The notes under the pieces were generated by a model. That model was not told the DNA's origin. It saw only the letters and a program-made list of their open reading frames with translations, and made no database searches. The position numbers and the translations under genes were made by a program. From Nitrososphaerales archaeon (GTDB lineage: Archaea > Thermoproteota > Nitrososphaeria > Conexivisphaerales > UBA164), in the NCBI GenBank assembly GCA_023256405.1, contig JAGDXK010000029.1, positions 4,038-18,603 on the forward strand: a stretch of DNA of 14,566 nt, read 5' to 3'. Of the stretch, positions 6,483 through 13,430 are shown piece after piece. Every line of letters begins with the position of its first letter. Positions within the stretch are counted from its first letter, which is position 1.

Positions 6483-7817
6483 ATGGAAAAAGGAAGTCTG
6501 CTATTCAAAGAAGAGAAAACCGCGTTTTCACAACCTACTTATGATGAACAGGTCCTGAACTACCTTGCGGAAAAGGTTGGAACACCGTATTACCTCACGG
6601 ACGAAAGAACAATAGCAAGAAACTACGAACGGCTTAAGAGCGCGTACTCGGTGTATAAGGGGAACGTGATCGTCGCCTATTCGGTTAAGGCGAACTTTAA
6701 CCCGTTTATTCTGAACTTCCTGAGCAGAGTGGGAAGCCATTTTGACGTTACCTCCGTGGAGGAGCTCTACTTTCTGTTAAAATCCGGAGGCAGTCCAGAA
6801 AACGTCATTTACACAAGTGTGACTGAGACCGAGAGCGAATACAGGGAGGTAATGTCCAAGGGAGTCAGGAGGATCGTTGTAAGCTCTATAAGAGGAATGT
6901 ACAACGCGATTGAGGCAGGAAGGCTGCTCAATGTGGTTCCGGAGATCAGCGTGAGAGTTAACCCAGAGGTTCAGGTAAGAGCTGAGGTAAGGTCGGCTAT
7001 GAAGGTAAGCAAGTTTGGCGTTCCGCTTAATGGATCCAACCCGGAGTCAGCATACAAGATGGTGAAGATTCTTCTGGATGAGCCGGGTGTTAAGTTTGGA
7101 GGATTTCATTTCCATCTGGGATCCCAACTCGAGGATCCCAACGCTTATCTGCAGGCACTGGAAAAGATAAAGCAGCTGATTCTGAAGATAAAGAAGGAAA
7201 GGGAGTTCAAGATCAGCTTTCTGGACCTTGGCGGGGGAACGCCAGTTAATTACGGGGTTAAGGTCCCAACGCCAGAGGAGATAGCGAGCACGATTATTGG
7301 TAAAATCAACGAGCTGGTTGAGGTTAATGGGGACTTCTTCACGCTGGCTGTTGAGTCTGGCAGATACATAGTTGCAGAGTCAACGGTCATGGTTTCAAGG
7401 ATAGTTAACACCAAGTACTATGGAACAAAGAAGATAATCTACCTCGATGCCGGATATCACTACCTGCTTGATATAGCTCTCCTTCAGCAGGTCTATCCTT
7501 TGGAGGTGGTGGGCGGAAAGGAGAGCAACGAAGAGAAGCCAATAGTCGCCGGAAGGCTCTGTGATTCGATGGATGTCTTCCAGGTTGGTCCAGAATCGAA
7601 GCTGGATGGCGCTGAGCCGGGAAAGCTGGTCCTTATCAAGAACGTTGGAGCTTACTCGCTAGTTTTCAACATGCCATTCCACAGCCAAGTGAAGCCTGCA
7701 GTGGTCTACAGAGCCTCTGATGGAAAGTACTATCTCGCAAGGAAGAAGCAGGAGCTTGAGGACCTTTACGAGGAGGAGGGCGGATCCCTTCTTAGGGACA
7801 GAGTAAGGGTCATTTAA
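6483..7817 (+). CDS. lysA: LysA-like fold-III PLP decarboxylase (diaminopimelate decarboxylase family, substrate uncertain)
   Basis: This belongs to the alanine-racemase-fold decarboxylases that act on meso-diaminopimelate, ornithine or similar substrates. The PLP site is intact: AYSVKAN (65-71, Lys69 forms the Schiff base), FDVTSVEEL (87-95), KFGVPL (~177-182), FHFHLGSQ (208-215) and LDLGGG (247-252). The HxGSQ form and the C-terminal LARKKQELEDLYEEE resemble diaminopimelate decarboxylase. Other sites differ. EPGR is ESGR (291-294). The usual RP-LY segment after LDAG is instead GYHYLLDIALLQ (324-335). The CES-D motif is CDSMD (360-364). The tail after GAY lacks the NxRPRPAE signature, reading NMPFHSQVKPAVV (396-408). 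These changes affect substrate contacts, so lysine synthesis is only one possibility; an ornithine-type or other decarboxylase is an alternative. Its 444 residues are normal. No lysine or polyamine genes flank it. Confidence 0.8.
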   Translation: MEKGSLLFKEEKTAFSQPTYDEQVLNYLAEKVGTPYYLTDERTIARNYERLKSAYSVYKGNVIVAYSVKANFNPFILNFLSRVGSHFDVTSVEELYFLLKSGGSPENVIYTSVTETESEYREVMSKGVRRIVVSSIRGMYNAIEAGRLLNVVPEISVRVNPEVQVRAEVRSAMKVSKFGVPLNGSNPESAYKMVKILLDEPGVKFGGFHFHLGSQLEDPNAYLQALEKIKQLILKIKKEREFKISFLDLGGGTPVNYGVKVPTPEEIASTIIGKINELVEVNGDFFTLAVESGRYIVAESTVMVSRIVNTKYYGTKKIIYLDAGYHYLLDIALLQQVYPLEVVGGKESNEEKPIVAGRLCDSMDVFQVGPESKLDGAEPGKLVLIKNVGAYSLVFNMPFHSQVKPAVVYRASDGKYYLARKKQELEDLYEEEGGSLLRDRVRVI

Positions 7818-8571
7818 TAAGGCCCACCAGATCCATTATAATTTCCTTTAGCTGGGTCATTTTTTTAGACTCAACCTCTCCGAACATGAGCTCCCTGCCA
7901 GCCCGCTGAATCCTCTCTGCCCCAAGTTTCGCATACTCATGGAAGAAGAATATGCTGGCCTCCAGACCCTTGCTGTTTGATATTAACCCCGATGCTTTCT
8001 TCAGTGTGATCTCCGATCTTCCTCTCTCCTGATAGGAGGCAAGAACGTCAAGCCTGTGGGCCAGAATTTCCCCTATGTTAGCATCGGGCTCAAGGATCGC
8101 CAGCAGCCTGTTTGCAATTTCAGAGTTCGCAAAGTTTATCTGGGTGAAGAAGTGCGAGGGGCTTATCGTAGATCCCCCTATGGCAGCAACCGCATCAAGA
8201 AGACTCGCAGCCGAAGCATAAAAGAAGGCGCCTGAGCTCGAATAGCTCAGATAGCTAAGCGATCTCAGTACGGCCGACCTTGCCTTTTCTCTCAGAAAGC
8301 CTTTCCTGTCACCGGCAACTGCAAGACCGTACCTCAGCTGTGGGTCGTAAATGGGTCTGCTGTCGTAGTCGAGCGTTCCAGGCTCCTTTATCCCAAAGAC
8401 GATTATCCTTTTTTTCTCATCGAATATCATTGGCTGCAGATCCGATGGGAAAATGGCCACATCTCTGAAACAGAAGTCATAGCTGATCCTCTTTACGTGG
8501 CAGCCTACCTCTATTAGAGATTGATCTGGGAAGCTTTTTATGAGCTCCTGAATTTCCTCAAGGCTCAGCAT
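7810..8571 (-). CDS. Hypothetical protein, not recognised
   Basis: A 253-residue protein with no motif I can assign. The first ~90 residues look alpha/beta (IEVGCHVKRISYDFCFRDV, then KRIIVFGIKEP and LRYGLAVAG). Residues ~92-180 are helical and rich in Ala, Ser and Leu (YLSYSSSGAFFYASAASLLDAVAAIGG), hydrophobic enough to suggest a buried core but without a convincing membrane segment. The last ~70 residues are helical and charged. There is no signal peptide and only two cysteines (24, 34). Coding is supported by the long open frame, an ATG after an A/T-rich promoter-like spacer and the tight fit between neighbours: it overlaps the convergent LysA-like gene by eight bases and diverges from the carbonic-anhydrase-like gene. 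I considered a nucleotidyltransferase-like fold but found no GS...DxD motif. Confidence 0.8.
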   Translation of the reverse strand: MLSLEEIQELIKSFPDQSLIEVGCHVKRISYDFCFRDVAIFPSDLQPMIFDEKKRIIVFGIKEPGTLDYDSRPIYDPQLRYGLAVAGDRKGFLREKARSAVLRSLSYLSYSSSGAFFYASAASLLDAVAAIGGSTISPSHFFTQINFANSEIANRLLAILEPDANIGEILAHRLDVLASYQERGRSEITLKKASGLISNSKGLEASIFFFHEYAKLGAERIQRAGRELMFGEVESKKMTQLKEIIMDLVGLIK

Positions 8572-8587
8572 GCTTCCACCCGCCGAG

Positions 8588-8608
8588 TTTTTTTATGATT
8601 ATATTAAT
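8588..8608. promoter_or_regulatory. Shared A/T-rich divergent promoter region
   Basis: The 63-base spacer between the hypothetical gene (-) and the gamma-carbonic-anhydrase-like gene (+) contains a T7 run and a TTATATTAAT segment. On + the box at 8599-8608 sits about 30 bases before the ATG at 8635, which suggests a leaderless message. On - the same A/T block lies 20-35 bases before the ATG at 8571. Confidence 0.4.
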
Positions 8609-8634
8609 TTAGATGCTGCTATTAAGAATTTAAC

Positions 8635-9147
8635 ATGGCACTGATCGAGATAGAGGGAAAGAAGCCGTTCGTGCATCCCTCCAGCTACGTTGCTCCAAAC
8701 GCTCTAATAATAGGCGACGTGAGAATAAAGGAAGGCGGAAGCGTGTGGTTCTATGCCGTGCTACGTGGGGACACCAGCTCGATCGAGGTCGGTGAATACA
8801 GCACGATTCTAGAGGGCGCCCTGATCAAGCCGGATGAATCCTCGTGCGTTATAGGAAGAAAGGTTACTGTTGGAAAGGGAGCTATAATAGAGGGAGCTGT
8901 TGTCGAGGATGAAAGCGTGGTAGGAGCCGGCACGATAATACTTGAGAACGCACGAATAGGAAGGGGCAGCTTCATTGCAGCTGGAAGCCTGGTGCCTCAG
9001 GGCATGATAGTTCCGGAGAACAGCCTGGTCATGGGCAATCCAGCTAAGATAGTGGGCGAGGTCAGACCCCATCACAGAAAGTACGCGGAGGAAAGTTGGA
9101 GAAAATCCTTAATACTTACGGACTCTTATAGAAAGCTAACGATATAA
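8635..9147 (+). CDS. Gamma-carbonic-anhydrase-like left-handed beta-helix protein lacking the zinc histidines
   Basis: Its 170 residues match the gamma-class carbonic anhydrase/PaaY/YrdA family: hexapeptide repeats building a left-handed beta-helix (~10-140) and a C-terminal helix (~145-165). Conserved family segments are IIGDVRI (25-31), VWFYAVLRGD (37-46, keeping the Arg-Asp pair), IGRKVTVG (73-80), VVGAGTIIL (95-103), AAGSLV (115-120) and SLVMGNPAKIV (130-140). In active members three histidines in IH, VGHGA and LHG bind the metal at subunit interfaces. Here these positions are Lys65, Lys81 and Glu86, and the family NIQD is TILE. Zinc-dependent hydration of CO2 is therefore unlikely; a scaffold or acyl/CoA-type role is possible but unproved. 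It is the first gene of an apparent operon with the GTPase, three bases downstream in the same frame. Confidence 0.88.
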   Translation: MALIEIEGKKPFVHPSSYVAPNALIIGDVRIKEGGSVWFYAVLRGDTSSIEVGEYSTILEGALIKPDESSCVIGRKVTVGKGAIIEGAVVEDESVVGAGTIILENARIGRGSFIAAGSLVPQGMIVPENSLVMGNPAKIVGEVRPHHRKYAEESWRKSLILTDSYRKLTI

Positions 9148-9150
9148 AAA

Positions 9151-10716
9151 TTGGACAGGGAGAGCGAGTCGGGGAACATAGAATATAAGCTTTTACTTGA
9201 CAGGCTCAACGAGGAAAAGGCGGAGAGACTTGCGGCCCAGATGCTCTACAGACTTAATGAAGGTCACGGGGAGGCCTTCTACATTTTGGGGCTCTCAGAT
9301 GATGGCGAGCCAGTTGGACTGAGCGACGAGGAGCTTATGAAGTCGATAGAAAACCTGAAAATAATCGCCCAGAAGGCCGGAGCAAGCATGCAGATAATCA
9401 GGACTGTCCTTGGTGAGAAGGGGGCTGTCGCGGAAGTCTACCTGAGGCGAAGCAGAAACTATCCGCCAGTTGAAGTTTCAGTTGCCCTGCTGGGCAACGT
9501 CGACGCTGGAAAGTCAACGCTCAAAGGCGTTCTTGCGTTCTCCACCCTGGATAACGGTAATGGCTACGCCATGTCGCTTGTAGCGAGGTACCTTCATGAG
9601 ATCAAGATGAGAAGAACGTCATCGGTATCGGTACACATACTTGGATATGACTCAGAAGGAAGGCTTGTTAACGACATGCTTCAGAGCTATAACGAGGCTG
9701 AAATCTACCTGAGAAGCAACAAGATCATACATCTGATAGACCTTGCTGGCCACGAGAAATACCTCAAGACCACGCTTAAGGGAATAATGGGAAACCTTCC
9801 CGATTATAACATGCTAGTCGTCTCCCTGAGCAGCGGGCCAATAGGCACGTTCAGGGAGCATCTTGGAATTTCTGTGGCCCTTAAGATACCGATAATCATC
9901 GTGTTTACCAAGATAGACATGGCCCCCAAGCCTGTTGCGGAAATGGCGGTTAACGAGGTGGTGAAGCTGCTGAAGATGCCCGGCGTAGACAAAATACCAT
10001 TCTTCGTGAAGGATGACTCGGATCTGATAGTGGCCTCAAAGAACGTGGCCAACGGAAGGATCACCCCTATATTCTTCGTGTCAAATAAGACAGGAGAGGG
10101 ATTGGACCTCCTCAAGAAGTTCCTGAACTTTCTCCCAAGGAGGATGAGCTGGGAGGATAAGATCTCAAAGGGATTTCTGCTTTACATTGACGACATATTC
10201 AGGGTTACCGGGGTTGGACCTGTAGTGAGCGGGCTCATAAGCTCAGGAAGCGTCAAGGAGGGAGAGGAGATGTTCCTGGGCCCCATGAAGGATGGAACAT
10301 TCAGAAAAGTGATGATAACTTCAATATACAAGAGCAGAGTTCCGGTTGAAACGGCATACGCCGGAGATTACGTCACGATAGCGCTCAGCAGGGTCGAGCC
10401 AGAAGAAATCAGAAGCGGCATGGTTCTGACCGATCTCAAGAGCGCCAGACCTACCTGGAGGTTCAGGGCCGACATTAGGGTTCTCCATCACCCAACCCTG
10501 ATAAAGGCTGGCTACGAGCCCGTCGTGCAGGTCAACACTGTCAAGGAGACTGCGAAGATCATAAGCTCGGAGCCACCATACCTCAAAACCGGAGAGTTCG
10601 GAAGCGCTGTCTTTCAGTTCAAATACAGGCCAGTGGTAGTCAGGGAGGGAGATACTTTTATATTCAGGGAGGGTAAGGCCAGAGGAATAGGGAGGATAAC
10701 GGAGATCTTAAACTAG
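9151..10716 (+). CDS. GTPBP1/2-type translational GTPase (EF-1alpha-related)
   Basis: This trafac GTPase resembles eukaryotic GTPBP1, a factor linked to mRNA surveillance and ribosome function. Family features begin at once: GNIEYK (8-13), AAQMLYRLNEGHGEAFY (28-44) and GLSDDGEPVGL (47-57). The G domain has G1 LGNVDAGKSTL (114-124), DNGNGYA (134-140), G2 RRTSSV (154-159), ILGYDSEG (163-170), G3 DLAGHEKYLKTT (197-208), G4 TKID (253-256) and G5 SNKTG (311-315). Two beta-barrel domains follow (~335-425 and ~435-521), ending FREGKARGIGRITEI. All nucleotide motifs look intact. The TTG at 9151 is the only start before the conserved N-terminal block, since the stop of the upstream gene is six bases before it in the same frame; the next ATG (9241) would delete conserved sequence. 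Translation is probably coupled to the upstream gene. The end overlaps the convergent ATPase gene by nine bases. Confidence 0.93.
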   Translation: MDRESESGNIEYKLLLDRLNEEKAERLAAQMLYRLNEGHGEAFYILGLSDDGEPVGLSDEELMKSIENLKIIAQKAGASMQIIRTVLGEKGAVAEVYLRRSRNYPPVEVSVALLGNVDAGKSTLKGVLAFSTLDNGNGYAMSLVARYLHEIKMRRTSSVSVHILGYDSEGRLVNDMLQSYNEAEIYLRSNKIIHLIDLAGHEKYLKTTLKGIMGNLPDYNMLVVSLSSGPIGTFREHLGISVALKIPIIIVFTKIDMAPKPVAEMAVNEVVKLLKMPGVDKIPFFVKDDSDLIVASKNVANGRITPIFFVSNKTGEGLDLLKKFLNFLPRRMSWEDKISKGFLLYIDDIFRVTGVGPVVSGLISSGSVKEGEEMFLGPMKDGTFRKVMITSIYKSRVPVETAYAGDYVTIALSRVEPEEIRSGMVLTDLKSARPTWRFRADIRVLHHPTLIKAGYEPVVQVNTVKETAKIISSEPPYLKTGEFGSAVFQFKYRPVVVREGDTFIFREGKARGIGRITEILN

Positions 10717-12264
10717 CTGTTTTTCTGAGCCCTCAAAGCTCATTAGCTCGTTAAAGGCGAGATAATAGCTCTCCTCCGGCGATCTTCTGTATGAGTTGAT
10801 CATCTCAGTTACCTGGTTGATGTGTCTTATCCCCTTTGCTGCCATCCATCTGAGGTAGGTTTCCCTTCTCTGAAGCTCCCTTTCAAACTCCTCGCGGGAA
10901 ATCCCATATCTCTCCTCAAGCAGCTGGGCTACCCTGCTCTCCTCTGTGTACTTGATTTCATCCGTCTTGGGATCCCACTTGAAAGAGTCCTTGAATATTA
11001 TCATGTCGTTCTTGCTGTCATAGCCAACTATTTCTGAAAGCTGTATCAGCTTCCTCGTGATCTTCTTTCCGTAGCTAACCCTCAGCTGCATTCCTATCAT
11101 GTTCAGAGTTGTTGCGATGAAGTCCTTTGGAATGTTCATAGGCTTTGTTGATAGCCTTTCTATGACGCCCTCAACGGTCTCAGCGTGAATTGTTGACAGT
11201 CCTCCATGCCCAGTTGCAATTGCCTGGAGCAACGTAAAAGCCTCCTCGCCCCTGACCTCCCCCACTATTATGAAGTCCGGCCTCTGCCTAAGCGCTTCCT
11301 TGAGGAGGTCAAACAGGGTTATATTCTGCGCGTAGGAGGTCTGGACCTCTCTGGTGACGCTTGAGATCCAATTTTCCCTGTAAAGGTTGAGCTCCCTGGT
11401 ATCCTCTATTGTGACAACCTTGTAGTTGATTGGAATGAAGACTGTCAGTGCATTGAGCGTGGTTGTCTTTCCGCTAGCAGTTCCGCCCGCAAGCAACAGC
11501 GACAGCTTGTGCTCTATAGCTATCCAGAGGTATGCAGCGAGCTTCGGGGAGATCGTGCCGAAGTTGATCAGGTCGATTATCGTAATTGGGTCGGTCTTGA
11601 ATTTTCTTATAGTGAAGTTTGTGCCCCTTCCTGAAACCTCACCTCCGAGCGTTATCTGTATCCTGTGCCCTTCAGGCAGGGAGGCGTCAAGCATTGGGGT
11701 TGAGAAGCTGATGGCCTTGCCGCTCCTGTAAGCAAGCTTCATCACGAACGAATCCAGCTCCTCCTTGCTGGTGAACATAACGTTGCTTGGTATGCTCTCG
11801 TAAAACCTGTGCCAGACATAAATCGGAATGTTAGGGCCGTTGCAGGAGATGTCCTCGATTTCCTCGTCTCTCAGCATGACATCTATCTTTCCATATCCTA
11901 AAAGATCTCTTCTTATGTAGTAGTAGACCTTCTGCCTCTTCTCTGTGGCCCTGAGCTCCTTGAGCCTTGCGTCTATCAGCTCCTTCATTCTTTCCCATGT
12001 CCTCTCCGGAGGCTCATCTGGCAGGTATGTCATCTTCTCGAAGAGGTAGCTCTTCACGTCCTCGATGAGCTTGATCTCGAAGGCGTTCAGGGAAGGCTCA
12101 ACTACGTAATACACGTAGTTTCCCTGCTGATCGACAGCTATTCCAACGTAGACGTTTTCTAGACCCTGGATCTTCTTTATGTCCACAAACTGAACGTTTA
12201 TGGACTGAACTTCATCCTCTTCGCTCTGGGGTTTGCTCTGCTGTTTCTTTCTCCAGAAGAGCAT
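10708..12264 (-). CDS. Type II/IV secretion-system ATPase (GspE/PilB superfamily, archaeal pilus/archaellum type)
   Basis: A hexameric cytoplasmic ATPase that powers assembly of type IV pilus-like filaments, archaella or related secretion machines. The 518 residues have an N-terminal domain (~1-240, with LLGYGKIDVMLRDEEIEDISCNG at ~121-143) and a RecA-like core. The core has Walker A GGTASGKTT (260-268, Lys266), the Asp box VTIEDTREL (284-292), Walker B FIIVGEVRGEEA (331-342) and the His box TGHGGLSTIHAET (351-363). All catalytic motifs are intact. Length and core sequence are close to ArlI (FlaI) and to crenarchaeal pilus ATPases, which I cannot separate from sequence alone. The polytopic TadC/ArlJ partner, prepilins and ArlH are all absent from the flanks, which is unusual. 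It has its own TATA-like box, with a short cysteine-containing protein gene upstream. Confidence 0.93.
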   Translation of the reverse strand: MLFWRKKQQSKPQSEEDEVQSINVQFVDIKKIQGLENVYVGIAVDQQGNYVYYVVEPSLNAFEIKLIEDVKSYLFEKMTYLPDEPPERTWERMKELIDARLKELRATEKRQKVYYYIRRDLLGYGKIDVMLRDEEIEDISCNGPNIPIYVWHRFYESIPSNVMFTSKEELDSFVMKLAYRSGKAISFSTPMLDASLPEGHRIQITLGGEVSGRGTNFTIRKFKTDPITIIDLINFGTISPKLAAYLWIAIEHKLSLLLAGGTASGKTTTLNALTVFIPINYKVVTIEDTRELNLYRENWISSVTREVQTSYAQNITLFDLLKEALRQRPDFIIVGEVRGEEAFTLLQAIATGHGGLSTIHAETVEGVIERLSTKPMNIPKDFIATTLNMIGMQLRVSYGKKITRKLIQLSEIVGYDSKNDMIIFKDSFKWDPKTDEIKYTEESRVAQLLEERYGISREEFERELQRRETYLRWMAAKGIRHINQVTEMINSYRRSPEESYYLAFNELMSFEGSEKQLV

Positions 12265-12297
12265 TTATTTTCTTATAGTTTCCTTTTATTTCTAGCT

Positions 12298-12309
12298 TAT
12301 AAATTTATA
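12298..12309 (-). promoter_or_regulatory. Palindromic TATA-like box for the secretion ATPase gene
   Basis: TATAAATTTATA is a perfect 12-base palindrome flanked by GCT on both sides in the plus direction, about 39 bases before the ATPase ATG. Transcription on the minus strand would start near 12278. Because it is symmetrical it could also work toward +, antisense to the neighbouring gene, though no + gene follows. Confidence 0.5.
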
Positions 12310-12330
12310 GCTTAATAATTTTTGATGACA

Positions 12331-12343
12331 GCTCTCCTAGAGC
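12331..12343 (-). other. Small hairpin after the cysteine-protein gene
   Basis: GCTCT and AGAGC pair perfectly around a three-base loop, five bases beyond the stop of the gene at 12349-12810. The RNA that follows is A-rich, not U-rich, so it does not fit a bacterial-type terminator. Confidence 0.25.
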
Positions 12344-12348
12344 AAAAG

Positions 12349-12810
12349 CTATCGGTACTGAGAACCTCTCCTCGGGACGTAACATTCGTAGGGCCTTCCG
12401 CTGTTTATGTTTCTCATGGCGTTTTCAATTTCTTCGTTTGCCTTGTTCAGCCATTTCTCGTCCCACTTTATTTCCTCAATTTCCAAGGTGGTTACCCCTG
12501 AAGCGACGTCCTTAATGACCTTCCAGATAGCTGTTCCATGAAAAGGCTTAACAAGCTTGCTGTCGTTCAGCTCGCACCTTGCAACGGCGCCTCCTTTATC
12601 AACAAAGTAAATGCAGTTCCTGCAGTACGAGCTCATCCAGATTACATCTCTCTGAGGCCTGAAGTACTTTAGGAGCTCCTCGATGAACTTTTTCTCCCTC
12701 CTCTTGTGCTCCTCTATTAGCTGAGCCCTTCCCTCCTCGGTTCCGGTATAGTAGTCTAGGTTCTCCGTTATCTCATCGTAGATGTTCTCCTCGTCCTCGT
12801 CACGTCCCAT
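12349..12810 (-). CDS. Hypothetical small protein with a four-cysteine candidate metal site
   Basis: The 153 residues have a very acidic N-terminus (MGRDEDEENIYDE) and a charged helix (~25-50). A central segment follows with Cys63 and Cys66 (YCRNCIYF), Cys79 (RCEL), then KPFHGTAIWKVIKDV (88-102), IKWDEKW (114-120) and a C-terminal NSGRPYECY holding Cys143. The C-x2-C, C and late C pattern could bind zinc or an iron-sulfur cluster, but I do not recognise the family. There is no signal peptide or membrane segment. A TATA-like box about 27 bases before the ATG predicts a leaderless mRNA, and no frame competes, so I regard it as a real gene. It lies between the THUMP gene and the secretion ATPase on one strand, but separate promoters argue against a single operon. 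Confidence 0.8.
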   Translation of the reverse strand: MGRDEDEENIYDEITENLDYYTGTEEGRAQLIEEHKRREKKFIEELLKYFRPQRDVIWMSSYCRNCIYFVDKGGAVARCELNDSKLVKPFHGTAIWKVIKDVASGVTTLEIEEIKWDEKWLNKANEEIENAMRNINSGRPYECYVPRRGSQYR

Positions 12811-12832
12811 TATAGCCTTTCTTGAAAATTCA

Positions 12833-12841
12833 CATATAAAA
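12833..12841 (-). promoter_or_regulatory. TATA-like box for the cysteine-protein gene
   Basis: On the minus strand it reads TTTTATATG, centred about 27 bases before the ATG at 12810, which predicts a leaderless transcript. Confidence 0.5.
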
Positions 12842-12859
12842 CCGTTTACGGAAACTCCA

Positions 12860-12891
12860 ACGCGGATCCATCTTCAGGGTGAAAATCGCGT
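12860..12891 (-). other. Intergenic hairpin after the THUMP gene
   Basis: ACGCG(G)AT pairs with ATCGCGT, and an inner TTCA/TGAA pair closes a GGG loop. The element occupies the spacer between the THUMP gene stop (12903) and the promoter of the next gene. It could be a 3' processing or termination structure. No flanking T-run is seen on the transcript strand. Confidence 0.3.
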
Positions 12892-12902
12892 CATGCTGAA
12901 AG

Positions 12903-13430
12903 CTAGGGAAAGTAGCTTCCCGCTAGCTTGGCATCAAGACTTCTGAAGAGATCCTCCTTTTTTATAAGCGACATTCCGCAGTCCTCTCCAAGAATTTCAA
13001 CTACCAGAAGATACATTGGCTTCTTCAGATCCACCTTTGCCTTTGCAGAGCTAGCGATCGCGCTTATTATCTCTCCCCACCTTAGCCTTGTGAGCCTGAG
13101 CTCAGCCTCGATCTTGTAAGTTTCATCGCTGCCAAGAGCAGAGAGAAGCTCTGATGCTCTTTTAGCCATTTCACGCACATCCGCTCTGCAGTTGATCTGT
13201 ACAGGTATAAACCTCAGAACTCTCCTTACTGACCATGGGTCCGAGTACGCCGCCCTGTAGAGCCTTCTGGAGGCCTCTACGGGGTCTCCGTTCAGCCTTC
13301 CAGCTACCACGCTGTTGAGGCTGAGGCTTATAAACTCGATCGGCTCAAAATCACTGAGGAGCCTATGAAGCTCGTCCTCCAGCTCCTTTTTCAGGTTCCT
13401 GTATGTCGTTGCAACAAAGTTAAACTCCAA
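12903..13430 (-). CDS. THUMP-domain RNA-binding protein (COG1818/Tan1-like)
   Basis: The 175 residues resemble archaeal THUMP proteins related to Tan1/THUMPD1, the tRNA-binding partner in acetylation of cytidine 12 in tRNA; the role here is inferred from that family. Visible features are NFVATTYRNLKKELEDEL (4-21), the family-typical YSDPWSVRRVLRFIPVQ (62-78), then ADVREMAKRASELL (83-96), TYKIEAELR (104-112) and VDLKKPMYLLVVEILG (133-148), the THUMP strand-helix pattern. No catalytic domain is present. The start is TTG at 13428-13430, inside the 3' end of the aminotransferase gene (11-base overlap). It is preferred because FNFVATT is the conserved N-terminus and no ATG fits. Overlap with the upstream gene implies translational coupling. 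Confidence 0.85.
   Translation of the reverse strand: MEFNFVATTYRNLKKELEDELHRLLSDFEPIEFISLSLNSVVAGRLNGDPVEASRRLYRAAYSDPWSVRRVLRFIPVQINCRADVREMAKRASELLSALGSDETYKIEAELRLTRLRWGEIISAIASSAKAKVDLKKPMYLLVVEILGEDCGMSLIKKEDLFRSLDAKLAGSYFP

Noticed and set aside
7810..8571. Nucleotidyltransferase-type identity for the unrecognised protein
   Set aside because: No Gly-Ser...Asp-x-Asp motif is present, and the resemblance rests only on a mixed alpha/beta N-terminus.
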